DNA of 64,000 nucleotides from Tetrapyrgos nigripes (GCA_013368315.1 JAACJM010000019.1:806001-870000); one strand, 5' to 3'; positions 1 to 11,365 are shown, numbered from the stretch's first letter. Made by a program: numbers and translations. Notes: generated by a model not told the origin, from the sequence alone.

Positions 1-785
1 AGGCCTAGACCACTGGCCAAGAAATATGGATATAAGGCATGTAAATCTGTCAGATCAATTTTTAGCTGATGTGGCAGGAATATTGATGGGTATCATATGG
101 CAATTGAAAATATATATAGGGAAGCCAGTAGACCAACTGCCAAAATGGTCTATTGACCTAGATCTATACATCCAGGTAGCTGCTACAGGTGGAGATTCTA
201 CCAATTATAGGTGACACATTGAATTCACTTTGAGTCCTCAGAGACAGGCTGGCACCAAGACAGATCCATCTCAATCAACGGTAGACAGCCCCAACATCAC
301 CAGAGAGGCTTCAGTGGGCCAATCTCATTGAACTCTCTGCTCCTTCTCAACAATGTCAATACACCAAATCACCCAACATGCGCAAGAAAGAGAAAAAGAA
401 AGAGAAAATCTGCCACTGCATGAAACCCACATCCTTCCCACATTTTCCCACAAACAGTTCAACGAGATGTCACAGAATGTTACCACCCAAAAGCAGTAAA
501 GAAGTTGATTGAAAAGGGCTTTGTTGAATAAATAAGAGTCTAGAGAAAAACCTAGGGGTAAGGTCATTCCACCTGCATGGCAGATGGTACGTCCACAATG
601 GACCATTCAAAATCACTGATGTAATTGGCAAACTGCTAAACACCTAGTGAATTCACCCAGTCTTCCACGCTTCACTACTATCACCATACAAAGAAACTGA
701 AGCTCATGGAGTGAACTACCCAGGTGAACCAGTGAAATTACTACCAGCGGATAACAAGTATGACATTGAAGCAATTCTAGATTCA
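1..785 (+). pseudogene. Gypsy-C remnant: integrase C-terminus and first part of chromodomain
   Basis: Decayed coding DNA of an older Ty3/Gypsy element. Around 590-640 a fragment reads PFKITDVIG, like the post-integrase segment of chromovirus polyproteins. At 747-785 the frame reads YDIEAILDS, the start of a chromodomain that resumes at 6860 after the Gypsy-A insertion. Stops and frame changes occur throughout, so no protein can be made. The region before about 550 is too degraded to assign. The identification depends mainly on the chromodomain rejoining across the insertion. Confidence 0.6.
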
Positions 786-957
786 TGTAAACGTAGATTA
801 CATTTACAACATGATCACATGTAGTGACAGTACTATATATACCAGTAGTCACACTGTACCTTATTCTTATCTTTTTCTTTCATCTTCTCAATACGACGTG
901 TTCCAGATTCTAGTCTCGTTCCTTCCACTTAGTGCTCCAGCTGACAACTGGATTACA
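786..957 (+). repeat. Gypsy-A 5' LTR
   Basis: 172 bases, starting TGTAAACGTAG and ending GGATTACA, matched by 6688-6859. It carries a TATA-like ACTATATATA stretch at about 830, the likely promoter. Several differences from the 3' copy are CpG in the 3' copy and TpG or CpA here, as expected of methylation-driven decay. Confidence 0.93.
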
Positions 958-1265
958 CTTTTTTTGAATCTTTCTGTGCGTTCAGCCGTGAGGCGACACG
1001 CACGTTGTTGAAAAAGGAATTCTGTGAGTCTCCTCATCGATAAGATCCATTTATAATCTTCCCTTGCCTACCGTCGTCTCTTTATACTACAACGACGCAC
1101 CCGCCGTTGTATTTTGTCTTGTCTCTGCCACGTCTCTGTCTCGTATTGCATCTGCCTCGTCTCACCTTGCCCAAACAGTCATTTTCACCATGGGTAGTCT
1201 GTCTTGTCCTGTCCTGCCTCGTCTTCATAACTGCCTTGTCCCGTTTGAACGTTATAACATCATAA
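958..1265 (+). other. Gypsy-A leader, no gene
   Basis: Untranslated leader between the 5' LTR and the first gag ATG at 1266. It is T-rich and holds no convincing frame. I could not recognise a tRNA-complementary primer site just after the LTR; a self-priming mechanism as in Tf1-type elements is possible but not shown. Confidence 0.5.
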
Positions 1266-2739
1266 ATGTCTAACGTCGCTGTTTCGTCTGTTTCCAGACC
1301 TCACCGTAACAAGAAGGTGGACGCCACTGAGGTGGACGCTGCCGAGAACCAAGAAATCATCGATCAAGTAGAAGGATCCGCGACTACGGGTCCTGTCACT
1401 AGATCCTCTGCAAACGCCCTGTTGCAGATTGAAGTAGAAACACCCTTCTGAACTCACCGAACTCACTGACAACTCTACCAAGCTCACTGACGAGTCTACC
1501 AAGAGTAATCGTTCTCGTTCCCCATCCACATTCTCGTCCTCGTCTTCCTCGTCGTCTTCCTCCTCTAATTCTCTGAGTCTACCCTGCATGTCAACCTCTG
1601 CCACATCTGCTGATACTGCCTGGTCACCTGGTGGCCCTGGTAAACCACCAAAGGTACACGAGAAACGTCTCTTGGCTCAACAATACGCCAACGTCAGGAC
1701 GTGTATGCTCCGCTTCCTTGGAAGCAGGAAGACACCCCTGACTGACTTCGAGTCCAAGGAAGCTCGAGACCTCTATGCTGAGTGCTTCCAACACCCGGCA
1801 AGCATGAACTTTTTCTCAGTCAGGCAAGACGAGCTTCATGCAGGCTCCGCCTCAGACTTCGAGAACGTTTTGCTGCGCCACATCATAGATGAGGACTGAG
1901 AAGAAGATATCGAAGCTCTCATCATATACGCAGACTTAGCCAAATTCGAGGACTCTGACTTCAGCGTCATGTATGACACCTTGGTCACCTACAACAACTT
2001 GCTGAAGGGTACTGCTAAGCATGTCGACGACAGTCACCTGCAAAGTGCGTTGCGCAGTGCGATTGGTCGAGGGTTGCGGGAACACTTGAAGAAGAACAAG
2101 GTCTTGGACACGCTGGACTTGCAGTCTTGGGTCAAGACGGTCAAGATCTTGGATGCTGAATATTGTCGTTATGTCCGTCCAGAACAGGACTGACTTCATC
2201 GTCTCGAGAGGGCTCTCAAGTCGAGTGCTTCTTCCTCTGGTTCCCGTGCAAACAACAACAACCTAGCTCCCGCTGCCAGTGTCTCGTCATCGTCAACATC
2301 TCAGGACCATCGTCGCATGCCTCGGGCAGTGGCTGCTACTCTAGCTTCCTCTTCATCATCCTTTCCTACCGACTGGGCACCATACATGTCCGAAGTCTGT
2401 GCATATCCAGGCCAATTGCAGCTTTACCATGATGGACACTTTTGCTTCAAGTGTAGGGTGGCGAATGTGGACCACAGGGCTTCCGAGTGTCCCAACAGTG
2501 TAGTTACGCCAGCTCTCACAGTGCCAAACAGACCCTTGACAAAGGATGACATCGACTACGCGAACGAATTGTACAAGAAATACAAGGCCCGAGTTTCTCT
2601 GAATGCCTTGTTGAAGAGAACCCCAACTGCTGTCGCTGCTACTGTTCCTCGTTCTGGCTCTAACGCTGTGGTCGACGACATTGATGCCTTTCTTGAACGA
2701 GTGGAGGGTGGTTCAAACGTTAACCCAGTTTTTGCATGA
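1266..2739 (+). pseudogene. gag: Gypsy-A gag (broken)
   Basis: Capsid/nucleocapsid gene of Gypsy-A. It opens at ATG 1266 and the sense then moves to another frame near 1443 through a probable single-base indel. That second frame is open to 2739 apart from TGA at 1897-1899 and 2191-2193. It includes a serine-rich linker at about 1515-1580, a helical capsid-like part (about 1640-2190), and a zinc-knuckle-like FCFKCRVANVDHRASEC near 2442. Both internal TGAs fall where Arg CGA would keep the sense. The final TGA overlaps an ATG at 2736 that opens the protease frame. Confidence 0.8.
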
Positions 2740-3947
2740 TGTTGGACACGGATTTATACTCCAATGCTCATAGTCGTCGTCACTCCGTCTCATGGTCTCC
2801 TATGCATGTCCCTGGACGCCAGGGTCGTTGTTCATCTAACTACGATGACTACAACAGCTCGCCTTCCCCTGATGCACGTAAACGTCGTCGCAGTCCTTCT
2901 CCACGTCGTCGTCATCGTAGCTCCTCCTCGGGCCATGCGTCTCCCGTGGCTGCATTGAATGATGCCAAGGAGAGCAACGATGAGGAATGGATCCAAGCAG
3001 ACGGTACGAGGACTCCAGAGGCTGCTGGACCAGCACCTGAAGTATGACACATGGTAGTAAGTGATGCTCCATTGCGTCTACCTCATTTGAACTTGTGCGC
3101 TCTGCTTAATGGGCCCGCGGTCTCTTCTCCTCTTCATGTCTCATTGCTGCTTGATTCAGGCTCACATATTGTCTTAGTCAGGGATGATCTGGCAGCTCAT
3201 TTAGGCCTCCGTCGCTTCAAGCTACCTCGACCAGAGGTCATTGGTGTCGCTACAACTGATTCGTCGTCTCCAATGAGTACAACAACCTTGCATGAATTCG
3301 TGAAGTTACGTATTACCGATCACTCTAACACTTGGACGTCTCATACAGTCCAAGCAATCGTTTCTCTGTCTCTTTGTTCCCCTATGATTCTTGGACTCCC
3401 CTTTCTATCGCATAATAAGCTTGCCTTGGACTGTGAAAATCGTACTTGCATTGATAAAGTTTCTGGGATTGATATTTTGAACGCAAAGGAGTCTGCAGAG
3501 CAACTTGCTTCAGCGTGTCGTGTACCTGACAGACATAGCCCTAAGCAGAAGTGTGTAGACTATTGTAAATTACATTTGGCAGTTGTTAATGAACTGAAGA
3601 CTTTTCACCGCCGGAATCCTCGCCTTCGGGCTTCTGATTGTGTGCAGTCCGTTGATATTGCAGCAGCAGTCAAGGCACGTCTAGAAGACATGGAGCGGGC
3701 TGCTGAATTACAGGCACGTTCTGACAAGTTAAAGACAAAGTTTGTGTCTGTCTTTGAAAAGATTCCACATGTTTCTGAACTGCTGACCAATATACTATGT
3801 TCTGTGAAATTGAAGGATGCGAATAAAACGTTCCAAGCCCATGCATATTCGTCACCTCGAAAGTACAAGGAGGCATGGTCAATGTTGATCCAGGCACACC
3901 TTGACTCAGGTCAAATAAGACCCTCTTCCTCGGCTACAATGATCTAA
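2736..3947 (+). pseudogene. pol: Gypsy-A protease and start of RT (broken)
   Basis: A basic, Arg/Ser-rich segment (2840-2940) leads to TGA at 3045-3047. After it comes an aspartic protease with the active-site motif LLLDSGS near 3148 and the later hydrophobic ILGLPFL, as in retropepsins. Retropepsins act as dimers to cut the polyprotein. The frame then enters the N-terminal RT region and ends abruptly at 3945-3947, where RT sequence has been deleted. Confidence 0.85.
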
Positions 3948-4698
3948 TACTGTACCGGATCGTCATCCCTTGCCTCGTATTGAGGATATTCTGGCTGATT
4001 GTGGAAAAGACAAAATCTGGGGAAAAATGGACATGACTGACTCGTTCTTTCAAACTTGCTTGGATGAGGAGTCTATTCCCTTGACTGCGGTTAACACACC
4101 CCTGGGTCTGTACGAATGGGTGGTTATGCCCATGGGTATTCGAAATGTGCCAGCAATTCACCAGCGTTGCATTGCCACTGCCCTGCGAGAATATATCAGA
4201 AAGTTCTGCCATGTATACCTGGACGATATCATCATATGGTCCAAGGATGAGGACAAACATGCACGACATGTGGAATTAATATTAGAGGCGTTAAAGCGTA
4301 ACAAACTTTATTGTAACTCCAAAAAGTGCAAGTTCTTCCAGACCGAGATTGACTTTTTGGGCCACCATATCTCCTGTCGTGGTATCGAGGCACAGAGTGG
4401 CAAGTGCGATGCCGTTCTCCATTTCCCACGTCCTCATTCTGCAGCAGCAGTTCGTCGGTTCCTCAGAATGGTGTGATTCATCATGGGTTACTTGCACAAC
4501 CTGGCTGAGTACACACACGTCTTGACACCTTTGACCAAGAAGGAATGTAATAAAGTCTTTCCGGAATGGACTAGCGATCATGAAAAAGCCTTTGTTCGGA
4601 TTAAGGAATTGGTAGTAGAACGTGCAGCGTTGACGACGATTGACCACACGAACCCTGGGGACAACAAGATCTTCTTGGTTTGCGATGTGCTATTCTAG
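3946..4698 (+). pseudogene. pol: Gypsy-A reverse transcriptase palm (broken)
   Basis: The sense resumes with TVPDRHPLPRIEDIL and gives the RT palm: KMDMTDSFFQT, then VYLDDIIIWSKD, where YLDD is the catalytic motif (about 4216-4227). The fingers block that normally precedes TVPDRHP, with the conserved PxxFVxKKDG and Y-RxLN motifs, is missing, so the enzyme would be inactive. TGA at 4474-4476 interrupts FLRMV-FIMGYLHNLAEYT where Arg fits. The frame runs out at 4698 just inside RNase H. Confidence 0.88.
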
Positions 4699-5507
4699 CG
4701 TGGGGTCTGGATTTAAAATCGGCAAAACCTGTGGCCTTCGATTCGGCGCAGTTCTTGGGTGCTGAGTTGAATTATCCTGTTCATGAGAAGGAATTGCTAG
4801 CTATCATATGTGCATTGTGCATAGGAATGAAGATCTGCGTGCTCACTGATCATCGCACCTTGACAAATTTTCAGGGACAGAAGGATTTGAGTACGCGACA
4901 GATCCGTTGGCAAGAGTTCCTCAGTCAGTACGATCTGGACATTGCGTACTTGCCTGGAGATGAGAACACTGGTGCGGATGCCCTCTCTCAGATCCTGGCT
5001 TGCTCTCTACCTGGCGAGGCCAAAGATAGCGTTCCGACACGTGTGTTTGAGTTCTGGAAGAGGGCTTCAGCTGTAGCTCCGGTGATGTCGATTTCGGAGA
5101 AGATCAAGTCAAGTTACCCGGATGACAAGTTCATAAAGAAACTCGAGAAACTCCCCGCCCTGCCTCCTGGTATTGAAAAGCGTGGTGGTTTATGGTTCAT
5201 GTCCAACTGTCTGGTCGTTCCTGCTGGTGGAGACCTACGTGAAACCTTGTACCGGTTGGCACACGATAGTACAGATCATTTCAGTGGTGATAAGTGTTAC
5301 GCCTTCCTACATGACTCGTTCTACTGGCCTAATATGAGGAAGAACTTAGTTGGCTCATACATGCCCTCATGTGCAGAATGTCAGCGAAACAAAGGTTCTA
5401 CTGCTAAGTCTAACTACCTGTTCCAGATGGTCGCTTGGAAAGTGTTGGCTTGGATTTCATTGGACTGTTACCTGAGGACGAAGGGTTCAATTGCATATTG
5501 TCTATGA
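4680..5507 (+). pseudogene. pol: Gypsy-A RNase H and integrase zinc-binding part (broken)
   Basis: RNase H of the RT_RNaseH type: PVAFDSAQFLGAELNYPVHE, then KELLAIICAL, VLTDHRTLTNF and a chromovirus tether ending ENTGADALSQ. It is followed by the integrase HHCC-like region with HDSTDHFSGDKCY and CAECQRNKG. The frame is shifted relative to the upstream RT at about 4685, and again at about 5420 where the integrase core continues in another frame. Confidence 0.88.
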
Positions 5508-6571
5508 CAGACAGACTTGGGGCAGACCTTCGCATTGTGCCAACTAGAACCGACTCCACTGCTGAAAACTGTGCCTTGTTATTTTTCAATGAATGGTACT
5601 GTGAAAATGGCTTGCCCAGTGAGCTAGTGTTGGATCGAGACAAGCTGTTTGTCTCTAAGTTCTGGAAAGCCTTCACGACATTGACGGGTATCAAATTAAA
5701 AATGTCTTCAGCCTTCCATCCAGAGACAGATGGCTCGTCTGAGCAGTCTAACAAGACCATTAACCAATCCTTGCATTATTACGTGTCGCGTCAGCAGAAA
5801 GGTTGGGTTAAAGTGCTGCCCAAGGTCAGGTTCGATATAATGAATTCCGAGAACGCTAGCACTGGGATGTCCATGTTTCAGCTCAAAACTGGAAGGTCTC
5901 CGCGTCTGGTGCCTGCTCTGGTACCACAAACAGGGTCAGTTGAGTCGATCGAAAGTGCCCATGCTCGTGAATTCCTGATCCGAATGGCGGATATTGAACA
6001 GGATGCTCGGGATGCCCTGTTTGCAGCCAAGGTTACACAAGCAGTACAGGCAGATAAACACTGTGGCCCCCCTCGCAGCTTCAAGGAAGGGGACATGGTT
6101 ATGTTGTCAACTGCTAATTGGCATAGACAGTACACCCAGAGTGGACAACACTGAGTGGCAAAGTTTTTTCCGAGATTCGATGGCCCTTACAAGGTGATCC
6201 GTGCCCACCCAGAAATGGACTCATATACCTTGGATCTACATAATATGCCTTCAGTTTTCCCTACATTCTATGTGTCGCAGTTGAAACCTTACAAGCCGAA
6301 CAACGACATTGAATTACCCGGTCGTGCACATGATCCACCACCTGATCCTGTGATGATCAATGGCAGACCTGAGCACTTCATAGATCACATAGTCGATTCC
6401 CGTCGGAGGGGTCGAGGATGGCAATTTTTGGTTCGTTGGGTCGGAGAGGGCCCCGAGGGTGATCAATGGGTTCCGTTTTCGGAAATCCACAACTGTACGT
6501 GTGTGGACGAATGGGCTGCTCAAGGTGGCACAGGTCCAGACAAGATGTTAACGCCGGAAGTGGTGGAGTAG
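5435..6571 (+). pseudogene. pol: Gypsy-A integrase core and C-terminal chromodomain (broken by one TGA)
   Basis: Integrase catalytic core: GLDFIGLLPEDEG gives the first Asp, LVLDRDKLFVSKFW the second, and the HPETDGSSEQSNKTI segment the Glu, in the usual DDE order. TGA at 6152-6154 breaks the frame before VAKFFPRFDGPYKV. The C-terminal end has FIDHIVDSRRRG, then WQFLVRWVG and DQWVPFSEI, a chromodomain likely to guide insertion to chromatin. Stop TAG at 6569-6571. Confidence 0.9.
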
Positions 6572-6687
6572 GTATGCGAACGTTCAACAAAATTTTTCCT
6601 CCTAATGCCTTCATTTCCCATATCTTATTATCCTTTTTTTTTACTGATGTTACCGTAGTATACGCTCTGTTTCGAACTGGGGAGGAG
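6572..6687 (+). promoter_or_regulatory. Gypsy-A 3' end with polypurine tract
   Basis: Short untranslated stretch after pol. The purine run GGGGAGGAG (about 6679-6687) directly abuts the 3' LTR, as expected for the primer of plus-strand DNA synthesis. Confidence 0.75.
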
Positions 6688-6859
6688 TGTAAACGTAGAT
6701 TACGTTTACGACACGATCACATGTAGTGACAGTACTATATATACCAGTAGTCACACTGTACCTTATTCTTATCTTTTTCTTTCATCTTCTCAATACGACG
6801 TCTTCCAGATTCTAGTCTTGTTCCTCCCGCTTAGTGCTCCAGCCGACAACTGGATTACA
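6688..6859 (+). repeat. Gypsy-A 3' LTR
   Basis: Partner of the LTR at 786-957: same length and same TG...CA ends, about 95% identical by eye. It is followed directly by the target duplication ATTCA (6860-6864). Confidence 0.93.
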
Positions 6860-7119
6860 ATTCAAAGCCAACTAGGAATTGTCAAGGAGTGCAGTATTTG
6901 GTCAAGTGGTTAGACTACTCAGACTCTGAAAACTCATGGGAACCAGCTTCAGAGTTGACAAAACTGAAGGATATGATCGAAACTTTTCATCGTGAACACC
7001 CAGATGCATATTGTCCACCAAATCTGATACGTGCAGGATTGACAGTTCGTTCAATGGGAATTAGCAATGGAGGATATCTGGAAAAGCACACATGTGCTCC
7101 AGGTGAAAGCACAACTTAA
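6860..7119 (+). pseudogene. Gypsy-C chromodomain, second part
   Basis: Joining 785 to the base after the second ATTCA copy restores an open chromodomain: YDIEAILDS is followed by residues reading QYLVKWLDYSDSENSWEPAS and then FHREHPDAYCPPN, ending TAA at 7117-7119. This is the usual chromovirus end. The aromatic Y, W and W residues of the methyl-lysine cage are present. It shows where Gypsy-A landed. Confidence 0.85.
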
Positions 7120-7545
7120 AGAGGGGGTAATGTCACAAACAGTTCTTTGTTCTCCTTCCCCTTGTACTTCATTATTGAACCCATTTTTTGATCATTCATC
7201 TATTGCATTTCCTCGTTGAATGTTTTAAACCCTATAACACTGACTTTGAACCTTATAATAACTGTCAATCAATCTTCTATTCTTATGATCCTATGTTTCT
7301 CCTATATGTCCCCTGTTTCTCCAATCTTTCTCCTATGTTTCCCCTGTTTCTCCAACCTTAATCCTATCTTTCCCCTATCAGCACCTTTTATATCTTTGTA
7401 TTTATGTTTGTTGATCTATACCTATAATACAGAATTTTTTCGCTTACTCACTGTTCTTCTATATAAGCCACTAGACATTTTAGATAGCCCTTTAGTTCAT
7501 TCACTTCATCTCTGCTTACTCTTTATCTCTTGTTTTGTGTGACTT
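7120..7545 (+). repeat. Putative Gypsy-C polypurine tract and 3' LTR
   Basis: AGAGGGGGTAA at about 7120-7130 is a polypurine tract like the one before the Gypsy-B 3' LTR (28609-28618). TGTCACAAACAG then opens a probable LTR with a TATATAAG box near 7460. No second copy lies in the window and the 3' boundary near 7545 is a guess, so this is inferred from context. Confidence 0.5.
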
Positions 7546-8409
7546 GGGTGGTTTCTTAATAAGTGTATCGACAACCTTGACAGTTTGAGTCATGGTGCTC
7601 GAATTGACTGGTCCCTCAGGATCCCACTCATCAAGGAAATCCTGGAAAGGACTGGAACAGGGTTTGCTTGAACTTGGATGAGCATCAATGCTGGTGAAGC
7701 TGAACATTTCAGAAGAGTGTGGAGAAGTATGGTTTTTTGAATGGAGAGTTTGGATTCAGGAGAGGGTGTGCATTGAGACCTTTGAGACATGGTTGTAAGG
7801 CAACTCCTTCAACAACTGCAGGAGGAGATCTAAAGTATATATAAATCAGCACTACATGATACAAGACTAACACACTACACACCTGCAGGAGGAGATCCAA
7901 AGAGAAAAACTCAAGGATACTCACCTGCAGGGAAGGGGTATATATACTTGTATGAATGCCTGGGAAAAGATCTACAAAACTATACAGCAGGAACAAAGTA
8001 ATATAAAAGTGGAATGATGAGCGATAAATGATGGATGATGAAATGATGAAACAGAAGTCCAGATGAAACAAGAACAAACAAGTCTTAAAGGAGAAGAGAA
8101 AGAAAAAGGAAACTGTCCCCTTACAATGATAGACAACACAGAGATGGAAGTCTGAAATACTGTTAAGCCCAGGCAGATCCCAGTGCTAGGAAACACTAAG
8201 GATCTGGGGAGAGGTCTATTGGGAGAAGTGGAACAAGGATGGATTCAGATGGAACTGGCAGCCAGATTGAATGCTGGATATCTGCGGATGCATCCCTCCC
8301 ATGCCTTAATGCTGGGCCAGGGCACTATGTGCAGTTGAGCTTCCACTCAAGAGATCACAGAAGCATACTACATGCAAATCAAACAGCTAGCTGGCGCCAA
8401 CATTAAGCC
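7546..8409. other. No clear gene; possible minus-strand coding remnant
   Basis: A minus-strand frame across 7550-7707 (with SPFQDFLDEWDPEGPV) could be a host gene fragment next to the LTR, but it has no recognisable domain. A short motif CCTGCAGGAGGAGATC occurs twice (about 7814 and 7884). I see nothing else in the stretch. Confidence 0.3.
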
Positions 8410-8412
8410 TTA

Positions 8413-8439
8413 GAGCCTGTTCGGTAAAAATACGATCCG
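8413..8439 (+). repeat. Harbinger left TIR
   Basis: Matches the reverse complement of 11336-11362 over 27 bases with one mismatch (A versus C at the 20th base); similarity then fades. Confidence 0.93.
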
Positions 8440-8630
8440 GATCGAATCAATACAAAACTGCAATTTTGACAGCTTGGACAGATGTCAGACTCTGGCCCAA
8501 ATGTGGCGCGTTCGGTAAAAGGTCGGGGTAGTGTCACGTGTGCTGCAGTACACCCTTTCTTCCTTTCTTCCCTTTTTCTCGCCCTGTCCTTCTTTAAAAT
8601 CACCCACCTGTGGTCACTCTTTTAGTTCTC

Positions 8631-9730
8631 ATGCAGGTGAAATGGTCCAACAGTGATGTGGACATCATGATAGACGAGTTGAAGAACCAGAAGGCCCAAG
8701 GCAACCAATCACAGAGCAGTTGGAAACCAGACACTTGGACCACTGTCAGTAAACGTATCATTGCTGAGGGCTCACAAGAGGGAGCCGAGAAGAACCCAAA
8801 GAAGTGCTCAGACAAGTATGGTACTGTATGTACTTTTCAACATTGGCTTTCTCGCATATATCTCTTGCTAACTATTATGCAGTTGAAGGCTCAGTACAAA
8901 ACAGTCCATTATATACGTACTAAAGCTTCAGGCTTTGGTTGGGATGAACAGAAGCAGATGGTTGTAGCGACTGATGAATGGTGGGACCGCCATCTTGAGG
9001 TAGGTTATGATAATTGTCTATTCCTTTTCCTTGCTTATTATCTTACAGAAATTCCCTGATGATTCAAAATGGCGCACAACACCTTTTCCTTGGTACGATG
9101 ACATGTTCATCCTCGTTGATGGCAAGATTGCCACTGGGGACAATGTCTTTCGTGCTGGTACTGCTTCCCAACCTTCATCGCAGCCATCATCCACTGGTTC
9201 ACAGGTGGTGCTCCCTCTTGAGCCTTCCCAATCACAGGAAGAGTTGATTGATTGGCCTTCAACTCCTCCAGCTTCTGCACCCCCTGTGAGTCTTTTCATT
9301 GCTTTTATCTAACTCATTCTCATCTTCATGTCTTTAGCCATCAAGTAACAGTAACCTTACAGTTCTCGCCTCTGTTTCCACAGCAGTCCCCATCTCCACT
9401 CCTGCCCGCAAACGTCTCCGTGCTGACAGTGATCCTTTCACTCCACCGAAGAGTCAGAAACGTGGTAAAGGGGATCAACTCGGTGATATTGCCTCTGGTC
9501 TCCATAGTATTGGCCGTGGACTTGCAGCTAATGAACCTACACCCAAACGTCGACGAAAAGCTATTGCATTGCTGGAGGAGGACGCTGACTTCTCGCCTGA
9601 CAGCAAACGCAAAGTTCTTCGTGTCTTTCGGAGGGAAGTCGATATTGCTGACACTTTTCTTAGCATCAGTGACAAGGAGACACGAACAGGTTACCTGTTA
9701 GATGAGCTTGTTGATATTGATTACATTTGA
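8631..9730 (+). CDS. Harbinger Myb/SANT-like protein, four exons
   Basis: DNA-binding partner that in Harbinger systems brings the nuclease to the element ends. Proposed exons: 8631-8825, 8883-8999, 9049-9285, 9338-9730. All introns are GT-AG and all junctions keep phase 0. Splicing joins DKYGT to LKAQYKTV, giving the trihelix-like pattern with KCSDKYGTLKAQY, SGFGWDE and EWWDRHLE, followed by FPWYDDMF. The C-terminal half is basic (KRLRAD, PKRRRKA), a likely nuclear signal. Start ATG 8631 is chosen because upstream in-frame codons are not ATG. The frame is intact, ending TGA at 9728-9730. Confidence 0.85.
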
Positions 9731-9832
9731 TTGTGCTATTCTGTTCTTACTCCTTTAACTTCTAGAGCCATTTAATTCATACTTTGTAGATAGATTTTAA
9801 GTACCATACTTTCTGAATGAAATTAATGTTGC

Positions 9833-11194
9833 CTAACCACGAGTCTGCAAATACACCTGATAATCATTCCACATCCTTTGAGCAATACCATCACGCCGTG
9901 CCCTTGCCCTCTGCTGCTCTGCTGTCGTGGCTGGTCCACTAAGCTCACCACCACCAGTACTGACATTTCGATGAGCTGCTTGCATGTGTTGTTGTCCATC
10001 AATCCCGATCTCATACACTGAAGGAGTGGAGTCTCGAGGCTCATGAACACGGATAAAATTATGGATTGCGGCAAAGGCAGATATGAACTTGATTTGCGTC
10101 TGTTCTGGATATTCAGAAACACCACTAACAAGCCCAAATCAGCGTTTGAAAACACCAAGAATGCGCTCAACGGCGTTACGAAGTCTTGCGTGACGAAGGT
10201 TGAACAGCTCTTCTTTGTTGCGAGGCCTATATATTTATAAGCAGAAGAAAAGGTAAATACAAATATATCACTTACTGCTGCCCACCACCAAGAGCCCACT
10301 CTTTAAGATGATATTGCACACCACGGTATGGTGTCAATAGCGCATCACACAGGGGAAATCCTGCATCAGCCAGTAGATAAGTTCCTGGCTTGATGAAGAG
10401 ATCTGTACGCCGAGCATCTGCCCACACAGCACCATCAGCAGCGCTTCCTTCCCAACCAGGTAGAACATAAGTAAACTTGAGATCGAAATCACAAGCAACA
10501 AGTACGTTCTGACTGACCCGACCCTTTCTATCCCGATGGCTATCAACTTTCTCAGCCAAAACCCATTCATCAAAATGGGATCCATCAATATTCCCTCGAC
10601 AGTTGTTGAAATAGGGAGAGTATATGTTAGACTTTGAAAGAATCTCGGTGGGAGTAGCATCAGAAGGTTGCTGGACCCAGCGAGTGTAGAATTCCCCAAC
10701 ACAAATGTTAAGAACTTCGTAGATGTATCTGTGTAAAAAATACATATATATAGAATCCTTGAGGACAAGGAGACTCACTTGGAAATAGTATCACCACTCC
10801 TTTGAAATCGCTCTTGCATCATTCTGGAGCTATGCCCAGTGCGCCCAAGGTGAAGAAATATAGCCAGCTTTTCATTCAAGCTGACATATCTGCTTGGTTG
10901 CAGACCAAAGTGCTCTAGTTCTCTTTTCAGCCGTCGAAAGACATACTTTGTACACCCCAGCTGTTCTTGAAATCTACTATCATGGCCCTTCAAGAGCTCC
11001 CCCACCCAGGCTTCACCAGTCAGAATAGAAGTATGCTTTGGTTCGGGAGCTGCACGCTGACCCAATACCATTGCAACAGCAGCCACACCAAGTGCACTGC
11101 CTAGAATGGCAGCTTTTCGGCCATTTGCCCTGGAAGTGTGCTTGCGAGAGCTTTTACGAGAGCCACTGGCACGTTTAGGTGGACTAGAGACCAT
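9833..11194 (-). pseudogene. Harbinger DDE transposase, three exons, one nonsense codon
   Basis: Nuclease of the DDE_Tnp_4 type. Exons on the minus strand: 11194-10779, 10728-10276, 10226-9833, with GT-AG introns that keep the frame. Catalytic signatures: NIDGSHFDEW (first Asp), YLLADAGFPL (second Asp), RNAVERILGVFKR (Glu). The N-terminus is basic. After FKR, TGA at 10141-10139 replaces what should be Arg (the KRRF pattern). Sense continues in the same frame to AAIHNFIRVHEP and the stop at 9833, so this single CGA-to-TGA change is the only defect I found. Truncation there would keep all three acidic residues but lose the C-terminal ~115 residues. Confidence 0.88.
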
Positions 11195-11335
11195 TGAAGA
11201 GGATAGAGTACAAGGACAACGAGTAATCTACAAGTTTATCGATAATCTACTTGTCTGACGCATCTGTGACCCATTTGTGACAACCGGATTTGGATCGGTC
11301 ATGTGACCTGACCGCTGTCCGATCTGAGTCGTATT

Positions 11336-11362
11336 CGGATCGGATTTTTACCGAACAGGCTC
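11336..11362 (-). repeat. Harbinger right TIR
   Basis: Inverted partner of 8413-8439, ending CCGAACAGGCTC and followed by the TTA duplication. Confidence 0.93.
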
Positions 11363-11365
11363 TTA

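Larger units (their letters stand above)
786..6859 (+). mobile_element. Ty3/Gypsy retrotransposon Gypsy-A, complete but inactive
   Basis: A 6074-base element bounded by two 172-base LTRs that begin TG and end CA. The 5-base duplication ATTCA lies at 781-785 and 6860-6864, which proves one retrotransposition event. The internal order is gag, protease, RT, RNase H, integrase, chromodomain (chromovirus order). The coding region has several frameshifts, a deletion in RT and several in-frame TGA codons, so it is dead as an autonomous element. The two LTRs differ at about 8 of 172 positions by eye, so the insertion is not very recent. It sits inside the chromodomain of Gypsy-C. Confidence 0.95.
8413..11362 (+). 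mobile_element. PIF/Harbinger DNA transposon
   Basis: A 2950-base element with terminal inverted repeats beginning GAGCCTGTTCGGTAAAAAT. It is flanked by the 3-base duplication TTA (8410-8412 and 11363-11365), the classical Harbinger target. It carries the two proteins the superfamily needs: a Myb/SANT-like DNA-binding protein (plus strand) and a DDE nuclease (minus strand), arranged convergently. Only one nonsense codon in the transposase was seen, so it is nearly intact. Confidence 0.95.

Noticed and set aside
2832..3072. Minus-strand frames opposite Gypsy-A gag/protease
   Set aside because: Shadows of the Arg/Ser-rich coding strand.
1897..6154. Programmed TGA readthrough or recoding in retrotransposon genes
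   Set aside because: TGA occurs at many places per element, also in Harbinger and Helitron genes, together with frameshifts and deletions; decay is simpler.
7708..8196. Minus-strand hydrophobic frames suggesting membrane proteins
   Set aside because: AT-rich and low-complexity; no start context, homologous motif or splice support.
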